Both the position numbers and the translations under genes were made by a program. DNA of 64,000 nucleotides, taken from Rhizophlyctis rosea (Eukaryota > Chytridiomycota > Chytridiomycetes > Rhizophlyctidales > Rhizophlyctidaceae). Where the stretch lies: NCBI GenBank assembly GCA_027596075.1, contig JADGJC010000222.1, positions 1-64,000 of the forward strand, given 5' to 3'. Numbering within the stretch: position 1 is the stretch's first letter; every line of letters begins with the position of its first letter. This document shows, one piece after another, positions 43,858-57,295 of the stretch. Under the pieces are notes generated by a model. That model saw nothing but the letters and a program-made list of their open reading frames with translations. It did not search any database and was not told the DNA's origin.

Positions 43858-46800
43858 ATGGACTCGCAATACTCGACTGCTTCGCTGGGCCGCTCATCAT
43901 TTCGCGACATGGTTGCCCGAAAACGTGAAGAGATTGAAGGCCTCACAGACCCCTCCGACGCTGGATTACCCCAACCACCATCAATATCGCGTTTGAACAA
44001 AACGTCCTCCCTTTCACAGTCACACCTATTAGGTCACAGCCCCGAACCACACACTTTAGCCACAAAACGCAGATCACACCACTCCTCCATCAATGCCCTC
44101 GGTCCAGACACCAAAATCCTGCACACCTCACACGACATACAACCCCTCATTCCACCTCGCGCGCTCCCATCCATCGGCTCTAAGGCACAGCTTGACGCCC
44201 ATGCATCACGTGTCCAAGGCGTCATCACCAGTTCACCCATGCCACCGCCATCAGGAGCGCCAGGGGAGGCTTCGAGGCTACGAAGAGCAGGATCAGCAAA
44301 CATGTTGAAATCACAGAAGAGCTTATCTTCGTCAGGGTTCTTCCGCGGGCCAGGTCCGGTTCCAGATAAACCCACTCAAAACACAACACGTCGCAAATCT
44401 GCTGGGAAAGTGCGAAGGGCTTCTTCCAACAACACCTTGAATGCGGTCAGACCGGGTGGCAGGGGCATGCAAAGATCTCCATCACAAGAAGTGGTAGATT
44501 TAGCTCCATCAGTTGTTCCGCTTGATGTTGCTCCTAGACCGCAGTCAGCTTCCCGGCGGTTTGGGAGCACACCTTTTCTGGCGGGGAATGCGTCATCGCA
44601 AGTCAACAGTCGTCGCAGCTCTATAGGCTCCAACAGTATGATGGACCTTGACAGCCGGAGGATATCAGAGGCGTCGTCGGGATCTACTTATGGGCATCGG
44701 GCGAGGGGTTCTGTGGAGGATATATCTGCGTTGAAGCCTGAAAACCGTCCGCATGTACCGAAGAGGAATTACCGGGATCCACCAGAATTGCCTCCATGGA
44801 ATAGTTCTACAAAGGTATTTCATCTTCTGTTGCAGCATGCGTCCATAACTGCATCCGGATGACGCTCTTGACTGTTTGTTAGCAGGTTCCAAGTGGCCGG
44901 AATAGCCCGCAACCGGGAAGGTGAGTAAGTCGACCTTAATTGGTAACTCAAATTGTAGTATTGGCTGGAGTTGAAACTTATCAAATCCATTGTGCCATCC
45001 AGTCAACGAGCTTCCGTGATGATGCGTGAATCAGCGACCGCAGAATCGGAACGATCTGACTCGCCCGACATCGATGCGGGGGTATCAGTTGCCGACCTCA
45101 TGGACGACATCCCGGTCGAACTAAATGGATCCTCCAGTAGTCTCAACACAGACGATGATGTACAAAGCGACTCCAAATATCCACCAACGCCACACCAGCT
45201 TGACATATACTCCAAATCCTGCCCAAGCCAAGACGAGCTCGACTCGTCCTCCATGTCTCTTTACTCTGGTCCACCCATGTTCACCTCTCAGGCATATCGT
45301 GGAGATATGGATATCAATGTGCCCACCTTTTGCTCCGTAGTCAACCGGATATGCATGACGTATGGCGTACTTTGCACGCACTTTTATCGGAACGACAAAA
45401 TTCTTGATGCGGATGTGGAGGGATTGGTGGAGCGAATGCCTTGGGCGGACGTGCCACAGTCACAGTTCGTGGAGGTCGTTAATCCCGACGAACATCCTTC
45501 CCTAACCATCTTGAACCCTGAGAACATCACGGCCTTTGTCAGTGATTGGATATCTGCTAGGGAACGGTTGGACAGGACATTCACGGTCATATTGATCAAA
45601 ACGAGTAGCACAGGGAGAGGCTATCCGATAGTGATTATAATTGCTTCAAATGCCATAGCAGACGAGATCACGTGTTCCTGGGTCAGTGGGGAGATCTTCA
45701 ATCTTTACGCGCAATGCCAGAAGGCACGGGATGGAGGGGCAACGGAGCAAGCAGCACGGAATATCATCGATGGGTACCGCGGGAAAGAAAACTATAACTT
45801 CCTCAACCACGCATACGACATCAGCCCCAACAAGCAAGCCATTGAATACTGGCGGAAGCAGTGTATAGAAACGGTACAGGACGTGGTGGACGAGAATGAG
45901 AAGGCTGACCTGCAACATCAGTTGCGACGGTTAAATTTAGAGAGGGATTCGCTTCGGACTCAAGTAGCTAGTTTGTACAAACGGAAGCCGGAGCTGGAGC
46001 ATGAGTTGCAGGTGCTGAAGCAGCAGCGGATGGAAGCTGATGAGGATGGCTCTGGGGAAATGACTACATATTTGGATGCAGCCAGTGGGGAGATCATCCG
46101 GATATCTGAGCACTCGAAAGCGGCGCTCATCAAAACGGTTTTGGGGGAGGAGGCGACGAGCAATAACATCACTGCTCTTCTAGATAAGCATGAGGTGCCG
46201 GCGGATGTTCAACGGAAGATTGGGGCTTCGGACATGACGTTGGAAGCATTTGCGTCTCTACCAGAAGGCGTGATTGCCGATGTCGGTCTATTCACAAAAG
46301 ACCGCCGGAAAATCTTAGCGCTGTCCGAGTACGTCCGCAATCGCATCAAAGAATGTCTGCAGGAGCGTAGCAAGGTTAAGTTCACCCTTGAGAGGCGGAT
46401 AGCCAAAGTGGCACGAGATCTCGATTCATGCTCAGACCACCTCAAGAAGGCCCAAGACACATTAGAAAGCAACGACGACATGTGCATGCGACTATCCAAC
46501 ATCTTGAACCCTCCATACGTGGAAGTCAAAGTAGCACCCGTCACACTCGATTCACAAGCAGAATCTCCCTTTTCCTCATCCTCTGACGCCCTATCACCAG
46601 TCAAAAACAATGCCGAAACCTGGGCATTCTGTCCGATCACCGTCGCCTCAGAAGTACTTACCCACCTCCGCAGCTTCCAAGAAGGCTACCGCACAACCCT
46701 CAGACAACGCCGCGCCCACCTCCACACCAGCGCTATCCCCGTCTCCGGCCATGACTCGGATGTGTTTGGCAGCAGCATGGACGAAAGCAGCGGTACCGAC

Positions 46801-47655
46801 TCTGACGCATCAGGGCTTCGATCCCGGCATGCGCGTTTAACTTCCACCGCTGGCGTCTGTCTCGCGGCTTTCGCCGTCCTGCTTAAACACATATCCGGAA
46901 GCGATAAGTTCCTCGTCGGACTTACGCAATCATATCGGCATAACGGGTTGTTGGTGGGACCGCTAACGGACACGGTGCCCCTGAAAGTAGAGTTCAGGAA
47001 GGGAACGACGTTCAATTCGGTGTTTGGGGTGTTGAGTAAGGAAATGAAGGAGGCGAGACGGTTTGGAGCGACGTGCCCTCTCAGTGTCATCAAAAGCAAA
47101 TTGGGTGCTAGGTGGAATTTACCGGTGCGGTTTGAGTTTGTGCCGTTCCAGGAGGCGGAAGGGTGGAGAATGAAGGGTTTGGGGGTGGAGGATTTGACGT
47201 TGCATGAAAGGAGTGGTGGTGATGGGGTGGGCCAGCAGGCACACAAATGGCAACGGTTATGGTCGGTCGACGAAACGGCAGCATATGATCTGAAACTAGT
47301 CCTGGTGGAGGGCCACGACACGTTATCCGGTGGAATCAGATATAGAAAAGATCGCTTCGATGAAGAAAAGGTGGCGAAATGGGTGGCCAAATATGCCGCA
47401 ACGCTGGAGAGCATAGATTTTGGTCCTCGCAAGATTCCAATCACAAACATGATTTCTAGGTACGGCCTCTCCCTCTTCTGGAATGTCATTGACGTGACGA
47501 GCGCACCATTTTTCGGATTTCTTATGAATGCATTTGATAGATTCTACCAAAGCGTCTGGCACAGCTCCAGTCAACTCCCAGACTCTGTTTCCACCTCCAG
47601 GCAAGGAAGTCTCGGAGAGATTACTACTGACACTAATAATACCCCGCTTACCTGA
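43858..47655 (+). CDS. condensation-domain-like protein split by coiled coil and SAM-like domain
   Basis: Two exons, 43858-44814 and 44959-47655, both phase 0, give 1217 aa. Residues 1-320 are Ser/Pro/Arg-rich and disordered. From about residue 410 the chain resembles the CoA-dependent acyltransferase fold of NRPS condensation domains. The place of the catalytic HHxxxDG is taken by ASNAIADE (548-555), so the histidines are missing and catalysis is unlikely. The fold is then interrupted: residues about 630-680 are a coiled coil (DLQHQLRRLNLERDSLRTQV) and about 725-785 a SAM-like helical domain (LLDKHEVPADVQRKIGASDM). From about 950 the second half of a condensation fold appears: GVCLAAFAVLLKHIS, DKFLVGLTQSYR, LVGPLTDTVPLKVEF. 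No adenylation, carrier or thioesterase domain is present. A possible extra exon at 44886-44920 breaks phase and was left out. The role is unknown, perhaps scaffolding. Confidence 0.75.
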
Positions 47656-47746
47656 GAACTCTACATGCGCACGCGCCGCCACCTAAATAGTATCCTACTG
47701 TACATCTTGTATATAACAATCGCGACCTAAGAATGAGTTTCCGTCT

Positions 47747-50700
47747 TCAGTCCCGGATACTCCTACCAGATCTTCCAGACTTATTAGACCCAACACTAGC
47801 ATGTGTCAAAGTCCTCCTCAAAGAACGACGTCTAACCGCTTCCAACTCGGTCGCAGGATCGACATCTTCCCTAGATTCCGCACCAGCGCCCTTATAATCT
47901 GCATACAAAGTTAGACACGATTCGCCAACTCAAGCACTTCCCTATACCAACACAAAATGAGGAAGAACAACCACAAAAATACGTACTTCCATACCCCTGC
48001 GGATTCGCATCCCTAATCAACTTCAAAAACACCTCCTCCAATGTCGTTTGACTGATTCCCCAAGCCCTAATCAATCCATCCGGATCCGCATCCAAATACT
48101 TCACAAACTCCGGTATCGCGTTCGTGGAGCTAATGGGGAACTGATAAATCAACGCTCCCGCCGAGTCGTCTTCCAACACTACACCAGGCACACGGGAGGA
48201 CACAACGCCCTTTGTCTCGTTCACGCGTGCCGGGTCGGTGACGATGGAAATGCGGTAACCGGCTCCGTATTTGTTTTTGAGTGAGATGGAGTTCCCAATA
48301 GCGCGGAGGCGGCCATGCGCCATGATTGCGATGCGGTCGCCGAGCTTTGGTTTTTTTTGTGAGTACCAACAATCAATTTGGAAAAAGCAACCGCGCACGC
48401 CATGCCAAAAATGCGAGGCAAACAAACATACCACATCAGCCTCCTCCATACTGTGCGTGGTCAACACAATAACCCTCCCCTTTTTGAATTTCTCCACAAA
48501 CTCCCATACGTGCCTGCGATTCACAGGATCCATGCCTGTAGTAGGTTCGTCCATGAAAATCTGAACCATACACATCAGCTCCGCTTTTCCTCAAAATTAA
48601 CGCAACGGTTGCAAGCACTTACAATCTTCGGATCGCCAATGGTAGAGATGACAAGCGACAAACGCCTCTTCATGCCTCCAGAGTACGTGCCCGCCCGCTG
48701 ATCCGCAACCTTCCACAATCGCACGGCCTTCAACCTGTGTTCAATAAGTGCCGGTACTTCAGATTTGATGACTCCTTTTAGTCCAGCGTAGAGTTGAATG
48801 TGCTCCCGGGCGGTCAAATCGTCAAAGAGGATATCGTGCTGTATTACGGGCCGAAATCAGTAACCTTCTCATCAATGTCACATGATTGACACACATACCT
48901 GTGGACAAACACCCATGATCGACCGGATCCTATGCATCTGGTTTCGCACCGACAAACCATAAATCAACGCATCTCCCGAAGTCGCTGGCGTCAATCCAGA
49001 GAGAATCTACATTACGACGAAACAGTATTCGGTTGGACGTAAGTGAGCATTTGGACAAACATCAACTGATATCGATCGCCGAAGGAGGAAGGAACCAAAA
49101 ACTAGGATGCGAGCTAAAGCGGGGAAAGAACTCACATTCATAGTCGTACTCTTCCCAGCTCCGTTTTGCCCCAACAGAGCTAACAGCTTCCCTTCCTGGA
49201 AACTAACCGCCAAATTCTTCACCGCCACCTTCTTCGACCCATACTTCTTCCTCAAATTCACAATTCGAACAGCTGGATGAAGACCTGCAACAGACATACC
49301 AGAAAAGGGAATCATAGTTGATCTCTACCCTCCAACACCACCAAAAACCACACCCGAAGGAAACCCACCAGCATCCGCAGCTCTCGCCCGTTCCTCCCTG
49401 ACATCAACATCCTCATCATCGTCAACCTCCACCTTCTTCTTCAGCTGCGCAGCCAGCCATTGATCCTCCTTCACCCCCTTGCGACTACCAAGCTCAATCC
49501 CCCAATACGAGGGCGTGAGGAAGAACCAAGGCGGCGACCTGTATCCGAACTCGTTCGGGATGACATTGTCAAAGTACCATGTGAGTGCCCCAAAGATAGC
49601 CATGTTCATGAGCTATTGGTGGGAGATGGTAAGTGAGACGGACACATGACAAGCCATTTGAATTTAATGGCAAACAGGATGAACTTACGAGATAATAAAA
49701 TGACTGAACTGGGGCGGGAATGTCCGGAATGCTTGCATCTCCATAAGTCGGCCGAAGTTCGACAGGAATGGCGGCATACAAGGAACTCCAATGGAAACCA
49801 GGACCTGAAAAAAACCGTACACGTAAGATTCCATGGCCATTGCCAATTCCGCGAGCGCAACGACACCAACCAGGGATATAGGTTGACGTCAGACTATCCA
49901 ATTGCCCTGTCGTATACGTCACGATATCCAAGAAGATTTTGCCGAAATTGAAGAACTGGATAGATCGTCAAACATGATTTCCTAGTGCTACCACATACCA
50001 TCACGACAAACATGTAATTACCGGGAACAGGATCAAAATCTTCCTTGCCGCAGGGGCAGTACCCTTATCCCACCAGATATATCCCAAGAAGCTGGAGGAG
50101 AAGACGAAACTCTCAAACAGCAATCCGATAATAAAGAAGAAAATTCCAATCAAGATGGCAACGCGGGCGCGGCGGACAAAGGTCGTGACGAAGAAAGCAA
50201 GCATGATCATGCCCTCGCCGAAGAGGAAGAATGTGAAGAAAAGGACCTGTCGGTTTGTAGAAACGCTTTCAGCATGAGCGTTATAAAATTTGCGACTTGC
50301 TGCATACCCCAAAATTGGTCTGTTTGAAAGCATTAAACTGGAAAATGAGGCCAAAGATAGCAGTCACCAAAGCCCCCACAGCAACGAGGAGGGACGTAGT
50401 CAAGAAATGAGAAATCCAGTATACGGATGGCTACAAGCGCGGCGGAAGAATGATGTCAGCGGCATGGCCGATGCAAATCCGCACTATCAACAGACCTTCA
50501 AACCCATCATTTCCATGCCGTGACGCAGCTTTTGCTCCTTCTCCGACACGATGAGATTTAGCACGTTGATGAAAATAACCATTTCGGAACAGAAGAAAAA
50601 CACGGGTCCCAAGTTTTTCACAATGGTATCAGTAAGGGTGGCAGGAGGGATTTTAGGCCAATCCTTCATGGTCACATTGACATCCGCTTTGATTTGCAAT

Positions 50701-51679
50701 GTGGGGTCGTTGAGTACGGAGACTGCAAGGGAAGTCAGCACCTTGTTTGTCCATTCTTTCAAACGAGTGAATGCTTACTGATGGCTTCATCGATTCCCCT
50801 CATGAAGGACACGATCTCGCGACCAAACACGTCCGTACCGTTCGAGACGTTGGTCGCGTTATACCAGATCTGATAAGCTATATTGGGTACGGGCGTGGTG
50901 GTGGAGTTGAAGGTGATCCCCCAATATGTGGTATTCGGATTTGTGATGGTGTAGTCGTAGATAAATTTGGGATTGGGTACGGGAACCATTCCCATTTTGG
51001 TTGACGGCTTCTGATTGACATCTGGCGGTATATGGATGAGTGTATTGCTCGCCTATACAATTATACGATCATGAATCTTGTCACGAACCAGACATAGCAC
51101 TCTCAAGTCCGAAAGCATCCTGCCCAGTTCTTTCAGCGTTCTTTTCCGCAAAGGTTCTCATGATATTGGTGAAAGTGGAATCGGCCGGTGTGAACATGAT
51201 GTTGATGCATGCATCCTTCTCTTTCGCTCCCTGTATCATGGTGATGAACAAAGTGTGTGCTGTGGGCCACCAGACCGCGAGGAGGGTTACGAACCTGACA
51301 ATTGTATATACCCTGCAAGGGCGTTGTCGTTGGGTGCGGATTATTTCTTCGTTGATTGGCGTAATCGGCTTGTTGGAGAATAAAGAGAAGCAACATGAAA
51401 ATGAACGGAGCTAGGATTGTCTGAGAAACTGTCGATTTGGTATACCGAATCTGGGCATGTGCGTGTCATTTAGCATTTACACGAGACCAGCCCAACTCCA
51501 AGGTGGTTTACCTGCAGGATAATATTTCGCCGCAACATGATGAGCAACTGGTCAAAAAAGGTGCGAAAATAACCCTTCCTCTGGACGATGGACGAAGCCT
51601 GTATCGTTGCTGAAGGTTCCGTTGCTGCCTGCACAACAGGTTCCTCCCTCACGGGCGGGTCATGTTTAGGGTCCGCCAT
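47747..51679 (-). CDS. half-size ABC transporter, subfamily A (ABCA)
   Basis: Sixteen exons, 838 aa: 51679-51512, 51450-51295, 51230-51089, 51021-50779, 50722-50496, 50430-50308, 50246-50022, 49955-49871, 49804-49689, 49612-49369, 49284-49136, 49006-48899, 48838-48623, 48560-48432, 48344-47987, 47898-47747. One transmembrane domain precedes one nucleotide-binding domain. The N-terminal span (APFIFMLLLFILQQ) is followed by a large extracytosolic loop with NATNVSNGT-type glycosylation sites, then several spans (for example MIMLAFFVTTFV, IGIFFFIIGLLF). The NBD has Walker A GQNGAGKST (507-515), a Q-loop ending GVCPQ (554), signature SGGMKR (607-612), Walker B IFMDEP (627-632) and switch His662. 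All catalytic motifs are intact. ABCA proteins move lipids; the substrate here is unknown. Being half-size, it should work as a dimer. The splice between exons 3 and 4 has an alternative. Confidence 0.92.
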
Positions 51680-52949
51680 GGAGGATGTCTTGTCTGGATT
51701 AATAAGGAGCTGAGGCCGGCGAGAGAACAAAGATAGATAAGTGACTCTCCCTTTCCAATCCTTTCCAGGGGCAAAGGCAACGAGAAGGAGTTGGTTGCAG
51801 GGCATTCAACACCAGTTTCGCCGCGGCGAGCCAAGGGCCAAAACTACCGCCATGTGCGAGACTGATGGAGAATGGTCCATACAGCATGCAACAGGGGCCG
51901 GGTGAATTGCCGGAGCACATGGTGGACTGGTGGTGGGGCAAAACTTACCAAGAAGTCGGAGATAGTCAGAGCCATTTGGGTGGCACCAGGGTGTTACAGT
52001 CTGAGCCACTCATTGGAACATGACTCACACTGACACTCAGTCAAATACGGTAGTTAATCATTGATGCAATCACCATTCTGGTGTTGATTAATTAATTTCA
52101 TATCTGCTGCAGGAATTGGAGCAAGTTGCACAGTTTGTCCAGCCAAACGGACAGGACCGGGCTGCAAGCAAGCCTGGCGCACATTAGACCCACGATGCAC
52201 GTTGCAGCCACGGCTCAGTATGCTCTCCCGCATGAGACAATGGGGGCACAGCAGGAGAGACTCAGCAGACCACCAACTGCAACTCTTGTTATTCATAGAC
52301 AGTGGGTGAGACACTATCGATCATGCATGCACATGTATGTATGCACCCTGGTACCAATTCACGCCACATTTCATTTCGGCTACACCCCCCCCATTTCTTG
52401 TCTGTGTGTCGCCAGTGACCAAAATGACTTACTTGGCTTGCCCCTTGCCCCTTCCTCGCATCAATGGGAACCCTCTTCCACCATCGTGACTCCATTAGCC
52501 TGAGCCAATAACGCATAGTCCCCCGTCTCCTGTCTCCTATTTGATCTTTTCCTGTGATCCTATTGCGCGTGCTCTGGCAGTCCCCACTTCCACCCCCTTC
52601 ACTGTATCGGAGTAGTGGGGAACTGTGGGAACCGCACCGAAACACAACGCGCTCCTCACATTCCTCCTTCCCACGCCGTTTATCTTTTTGATTGCCTTTC
52701 TGCAACACTTGCTTTTACGCGCGCTTTTCGAAAGGTATCCAGCTGGTTCTACCATCGTCCAGCCAATAACGAGGGAACCAATCATCTGTATTCAGTTCAA
52801 TCAATATGTCGGCGCTGTGCACCATTTCAACGATCATCCGCAACCTCCGCATTGCATAGGAGCCCGCGTTTCCCTCTTTCCCTGCAACTTACCACAGAAT
52901 ACGGCAGACATCATACATCATTATTACACTCCTCTCCGCTATTCGTTTC
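51680..52949. other. divergent spacer, nothing recognised
   Basis: This 1.27-kb spacer lies between the ABCA gene and the membrane-protein gene. Short open frames on both strands lack family motifs. Pyrimidine-rich stretches occur before the right-hand gene. Confidence 0.4.
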
Positions 52950-55287
52950 ATGCACACATACTGGTCTATCCCGAAACGGTTCACAAAAGCATATTACCAC
53001 TGCCTCGTACTGGTCGTTTGTGTAGATAGCACTCGCTCGGGAGTTCATGCCAACCCTTTGCGCATGGAGTCCCGGGCGGAGGTGCAAGTATGGCGACGGC
53101 AATCATCAGCGTCTCCTACGTTCCCACCTCCTCAGCCAACGCCGGCAACGAATGTCTTCTGGGCTCTTTCATCGTCGATCAGCATGAGTGCTACTAGCGA
53201 GGCAACCATGACGGCCTCTGGTAGGTGGACAGAGTCTTGCAAAACAGGCCGGGTATATGCGTGGGAATTGAACAGGTCCTGATTTCTTCACCAGCGCCGT
53301 CCACTTTCACATCGACCGCTACACAGACTCCAGCTTCCATGCAACCATGTGCTACAGTTTGCGCTGGACCAGATCTAATTGCTGTGCCAGGAGTACCTTT
53401 TTCCGTGCAGTGGGCGGCGGCAAACCTCACCGATAGCTCAACATCTTTGGTACAAGCAGCTCTCTACGTACTGAGCAACGGGACATCCGTCTCGACACCA
53501 ACATGCCCGCCACCAAGTCCGGCTGCTCCTGCATTACGCGCGCGATGGGTGCCATCGCCACTGCTCCAAACGCTACGAATCAAACGCCAAACATCCCCTT
53601 CGAACCAGACCAACCTTCCCCTCTTCACCTCAATCTGGATGAACACCGGCAGCAACGCCATTGTTCTACCCATTACTGCTTCATGGCTGACGCAAACAGA
53701 TGGAGCTCAGTTTTACGTGACGATTTCCAGATGGAACAGCAGTCGTTGCGTGCTGGGATTACAAGGGCTAAAGATTGGTATGGACGATGACCAAGCGATT
53801 GTGACTGTCCATCGACTTGTTTTCACCTTTCTTCCATTACTCTAGCTCGCGCACCCACTCCAACACCATCTCCTTCTCCTCCTCCAACCGCATCATCAGA
53901 ACCACCGGCTGCTGCAGCAGCAAGTGTGACATCCAACGAAGGGTACCTGAGATTGGCATTGATCGGATTAGGGTGCGCTTTTGGTGGCGCGATGGTGATG
54001 CTTCTCCTGACTGGCTTGGTCGCATTATGCCGCCATCGTCAACGACGAAAGCGGGTCCATCGCGACGACGCAGACAGTTTTGTCTCGTCAGTGATTGGGA
54101 GATGGAGTAAAAATGGTGGAATGGAGGCTGGTGCCACGATGTCGAAAGATAATCTTGCATCGGAACAGGAAGGAGGGGCATTCATCGGTCATGACGGCAA
54201 TCAGCATCGGCGGGCGATGGAAACCGTTCGGAGTGGGGAATGGGGTTCAAGCATGCACAATGATGCTGGGTTGCCACGATTCGCGGAAGTGGTGCCTCGA
54301 GGCGTCGGGGTGGATCCATATCACAACCACCACCTGCTACCTATCAGAGCTATTGCGGCTGAAGGGGAAGCTAGGGCTGCAACGTTGTCTTCACAACGAT
54401 TTTCATCTGCTTCAACGACGCACCGGCCAGACCCAAGGATTGGCAGATTCGCACCAGCACATCACAGGTCTATGGAGTCCATCTATTCCAGCGTTCGACG
54501 TCCTGATGCGACACCTCCACCATCGACCCGATGGGAGAAACACACCAGTATCAGCGAAGTTTTGGGCAACCAAGGCCCTCATGACAACGAGTCAAGACCT
54601 TCAGCCCAGCTCGGCCAGCCTACAGCAAACATTTCTTCAATAACACCGGCCCATGATCAGTCGCAACCTCCTCGCAACCAGCCACAACACCTCCTCGATC
54701 CGCCATATCCCCTTCACAACCAGTCGCACCCTCCTCATGATCAAGCACAATCAACGGAAGACCAACCACAAGACCAACTCGACCCCGAAACAACCTCCGC
54801 TGTCAAACGCCTCTCCTTACTCCTAGCGGCCGCAAACCCGCATCTCGCAGGCCGATCCCGGGACGGAGGTTACCGCATGAGCCAAGAAGATGCACGTCTC
54901 ATCGCCAACACCTTCCGCACGACCTTGACGCGGCCGATGAAGTTCATTCCGTCATGGTATAGCGTTGCGTCGGGGATATTGGCGTCGCTGCCGGAGGATG
55001 AGGATGGCGATGGGTCATCGGGTGGAGTGACGGCGACGATGGCGAAGTTGGAGGGGCATGTTGGTGGTGCTTGTGGGGTGCCGCGTCGGGGGAGGGAGGA
55101 GATTGGCCATTTGGAATTGAGGAGGGGGAGTAGTGGGGGGAACTCTGTTGGGTCTTGGGGTGGGAATGGGAGTGGTGCGGGTGGTGGGTCGAGATTGACG
55201 AAGATCGCGGAGGAGTCGGGTGGGAGTGACAGGGATGTTGCGGACAGGTGGTGGAGGTCTCAGTATGCAAATAGTATCACGAATTAG
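52950..55287 (+). CDS. predicted single-pass membrane protein, Ser/Thr-rich ectodomain, long cytoplasmic tail
   Basis: I do not recognise a named family. Three exons, 731 aa: 52950-53220, 53295-53777, 53846-55287; GT-AG and in phase. The start MHTYWSIPKRFTKAYYHCLV with LVLVVCV looks like a signal peptide. The ectodomain (to about residue 285) is Ser/Thr/Pro-rich with several N-X-S/T sites. It contains a beta-sandwich-like stretch (VPGVPFSVQWAAANLT to FYVTISRWNSSRC) loosely resembling Ig-like or Kre9-type fungal wall domains. Residues about 288-313 (LALIGLGCAFGGAMVMLLLT onward) are a transmembrane span, followed by a stop-transfer CRHRQRRKRVHR. The tail of about 400 residues is disordered, with Asn/Gln/His/Pro repeats around 480-540 (HDQSQPPRNQPQH) and Gly-rich sequence near the end. 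The layout resembles fungal wall-stress sensors, which is only analogy. Confidence 0.7.
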
Positions 55288-57295
55288 TGGAGTGTGGATG
55301 GGTGTTTGGGGATTCAACATGTATGTAGGAACGGGGACGAAGCAGCAGCAATTCAACATGTACGTAGCAGGATAGGAACGTCTCAATCTGTACATAGTCA
55401 AAACAAAGTGACAAAGTTTCAAAGTTTGCAAGAAAACGTTTAAGCCAATGGCAGGCAGGCCGGCCGCAACCTTCAGGGATGTTGATGGTACTCTCACACA
55501 TGTGACATGTCTTCATTAACATTTGGATCTGCATGCATTCAGAGCCACGAGGTATGCATTCAAAATAGCAGGATGACAACAAGGTTCGGCTGCATGAAAG
55601 ATCAACATTCACCAGAGACCCAAGCGTTCTCTCAACACCTCGCAACATTGCACATGTCCCACCATGTCTTGAGTTCAATGCGCAGAAATTGGCAGCACCA
55701 AATCGCCATCAATGTTGTGAACACCGGCTGTACTAGTGTGGTACTGACCATCCACACAACCAATCTCTCCGATTTCCACTTCAACATTCAGCATGTTCGT
55801 TGCAATTCCAGACCAATCCCCTCTATTACCCATTTCAAAATGTTCGTTGCCCTCTAGACTCGGGCAGGCACGGCAAATAGCACGACCCAAGCGCTTTACA
55901 AGCCTCGAGGAAGAAAGCCCCGTTTTTCCGAAGTGGGATACTCTCCTCCCTGGTTCGCTCTTCGCGCTCTCAGTGAAAACAGGACCTGAATGGTTGGCGT
56001 ACTGTTTCAATTAAAGCGCGTATGTGTGTTGTTTAAAAGCAGGCGTGGGAATGATGATATCGACGAAACAAGTCTCAACACGCCCCGCATAGCGGGAGTT
56101 GTTATATGTGAGAGTTTGGTCAACCATCCCCAACAGACACCAGACTATAAACACATTTAAGCCAGGCCACCCTCCGCTATCTGTCGCAATCAGACATGAT
56201 TTGTCTGTGGTTCCCCACAACAGGATGCGGTATCATCATCGGGTGATATGTATTTTAAATGTGGTTGCTAGTCTAGGTGTATCCTAAGACAAAGAAGAAA
56301 GCAAGGGAGGCGAGGGTTGCAGGTTGTATTTATACCCTCGGCAGAAATATGTGGCGTGTGGCGTCAAAAAGAGGAATGGCTTGTATGCGCTTGTCTGGGC
56401 TTTGCATTGGGCTTGGTGATGGGACAGATTGCGAGTGATTGGGTGTCTCTGAGTCTCGGTCATTTCGGGATGGAGTTCACACGAAATATGAAGATAAACC
56501 GGATCCCTGGATTGATGCGCTGTGCATAAAGACGATCTGGGATCGACTGGCGCTGTTTCCGAACACGGTCTCCAGTGATCGGGTGCGTGGATGGTGTTAT
56601 TCAGGGTCACACATGACAATACCGGAGTGTGTGTGCTTACCCACGTCCGGCAACTGGAAACAGCCATGCTGTGGAATCGGATCATTTGGAGTCGGTGACC
56701 TGCAGTGTTGGATTTGAGTTCTTCATGACCAAGTGACCGAGGACTCCACGACAGTCTCTGTCCATTGAGATTGTAGTACAAACCCGACCTACCCCTTGGG
56801 AACAAATGTATGGCTCACTATCCTCCTGGGGCTCCGTGAGTGGCGGATTGCCTGAGAGAGCTGAGAGGCCACGATGCTATCGAGAAAGGACACCCCCCTC
56901 TTTGCTGAGACTGTTGGCACGGTCCATCACTTCAGTCTATGTTCCCTCCAACTTGGATCAAGCAACAGAGCAACTCCTCCCACCTTCTTTTACACTTCAC
57001 AGCACCCTGCTAATCACGGGTGTGTGTACTCTCGTGTCTGTGCCATTTAGCCCATACCCGAGACTGTGTAGTCGGGGCAGGTCTTCGCCTATCCGCTGTA
57101 TCAGTGACCTCCACTTGCCACCACCTCCCATTATTGTCGATCGTAAACAAACCGCTTGACTGCATGTAGCTGTTGTTACCTTGTTTCTAGGGTCCTTCTG
57201 GCTGTGCACTGCATCCCGAGTCTCTTTCATAAGCTTACAAAGCGAAGCACTATCAGCCTTACACAATCTTGCGCCGGCGGCAGAGCACGCCCGCG
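55288..57295. other. 2-kb spacer upstream of the histidine kinase gene
   Basis: No coding exon, RNA gene or repeat was recognised. Short open frames on both strands have no family motifs. It should contain the histidine-kinase promoter near its right end. Confidence 0.4.

Noticed and set aside
44886..44920. A 35-nt exon between the two exons of the condensation-like gene, bounded by good splice signals
   Set aside because: Including it shifts the frame (35 or 38 nt, not a multiple of three). Direct splicing 44814 to 44959 is phase 0 on both sides. A non-coding alternative exon remains possible.
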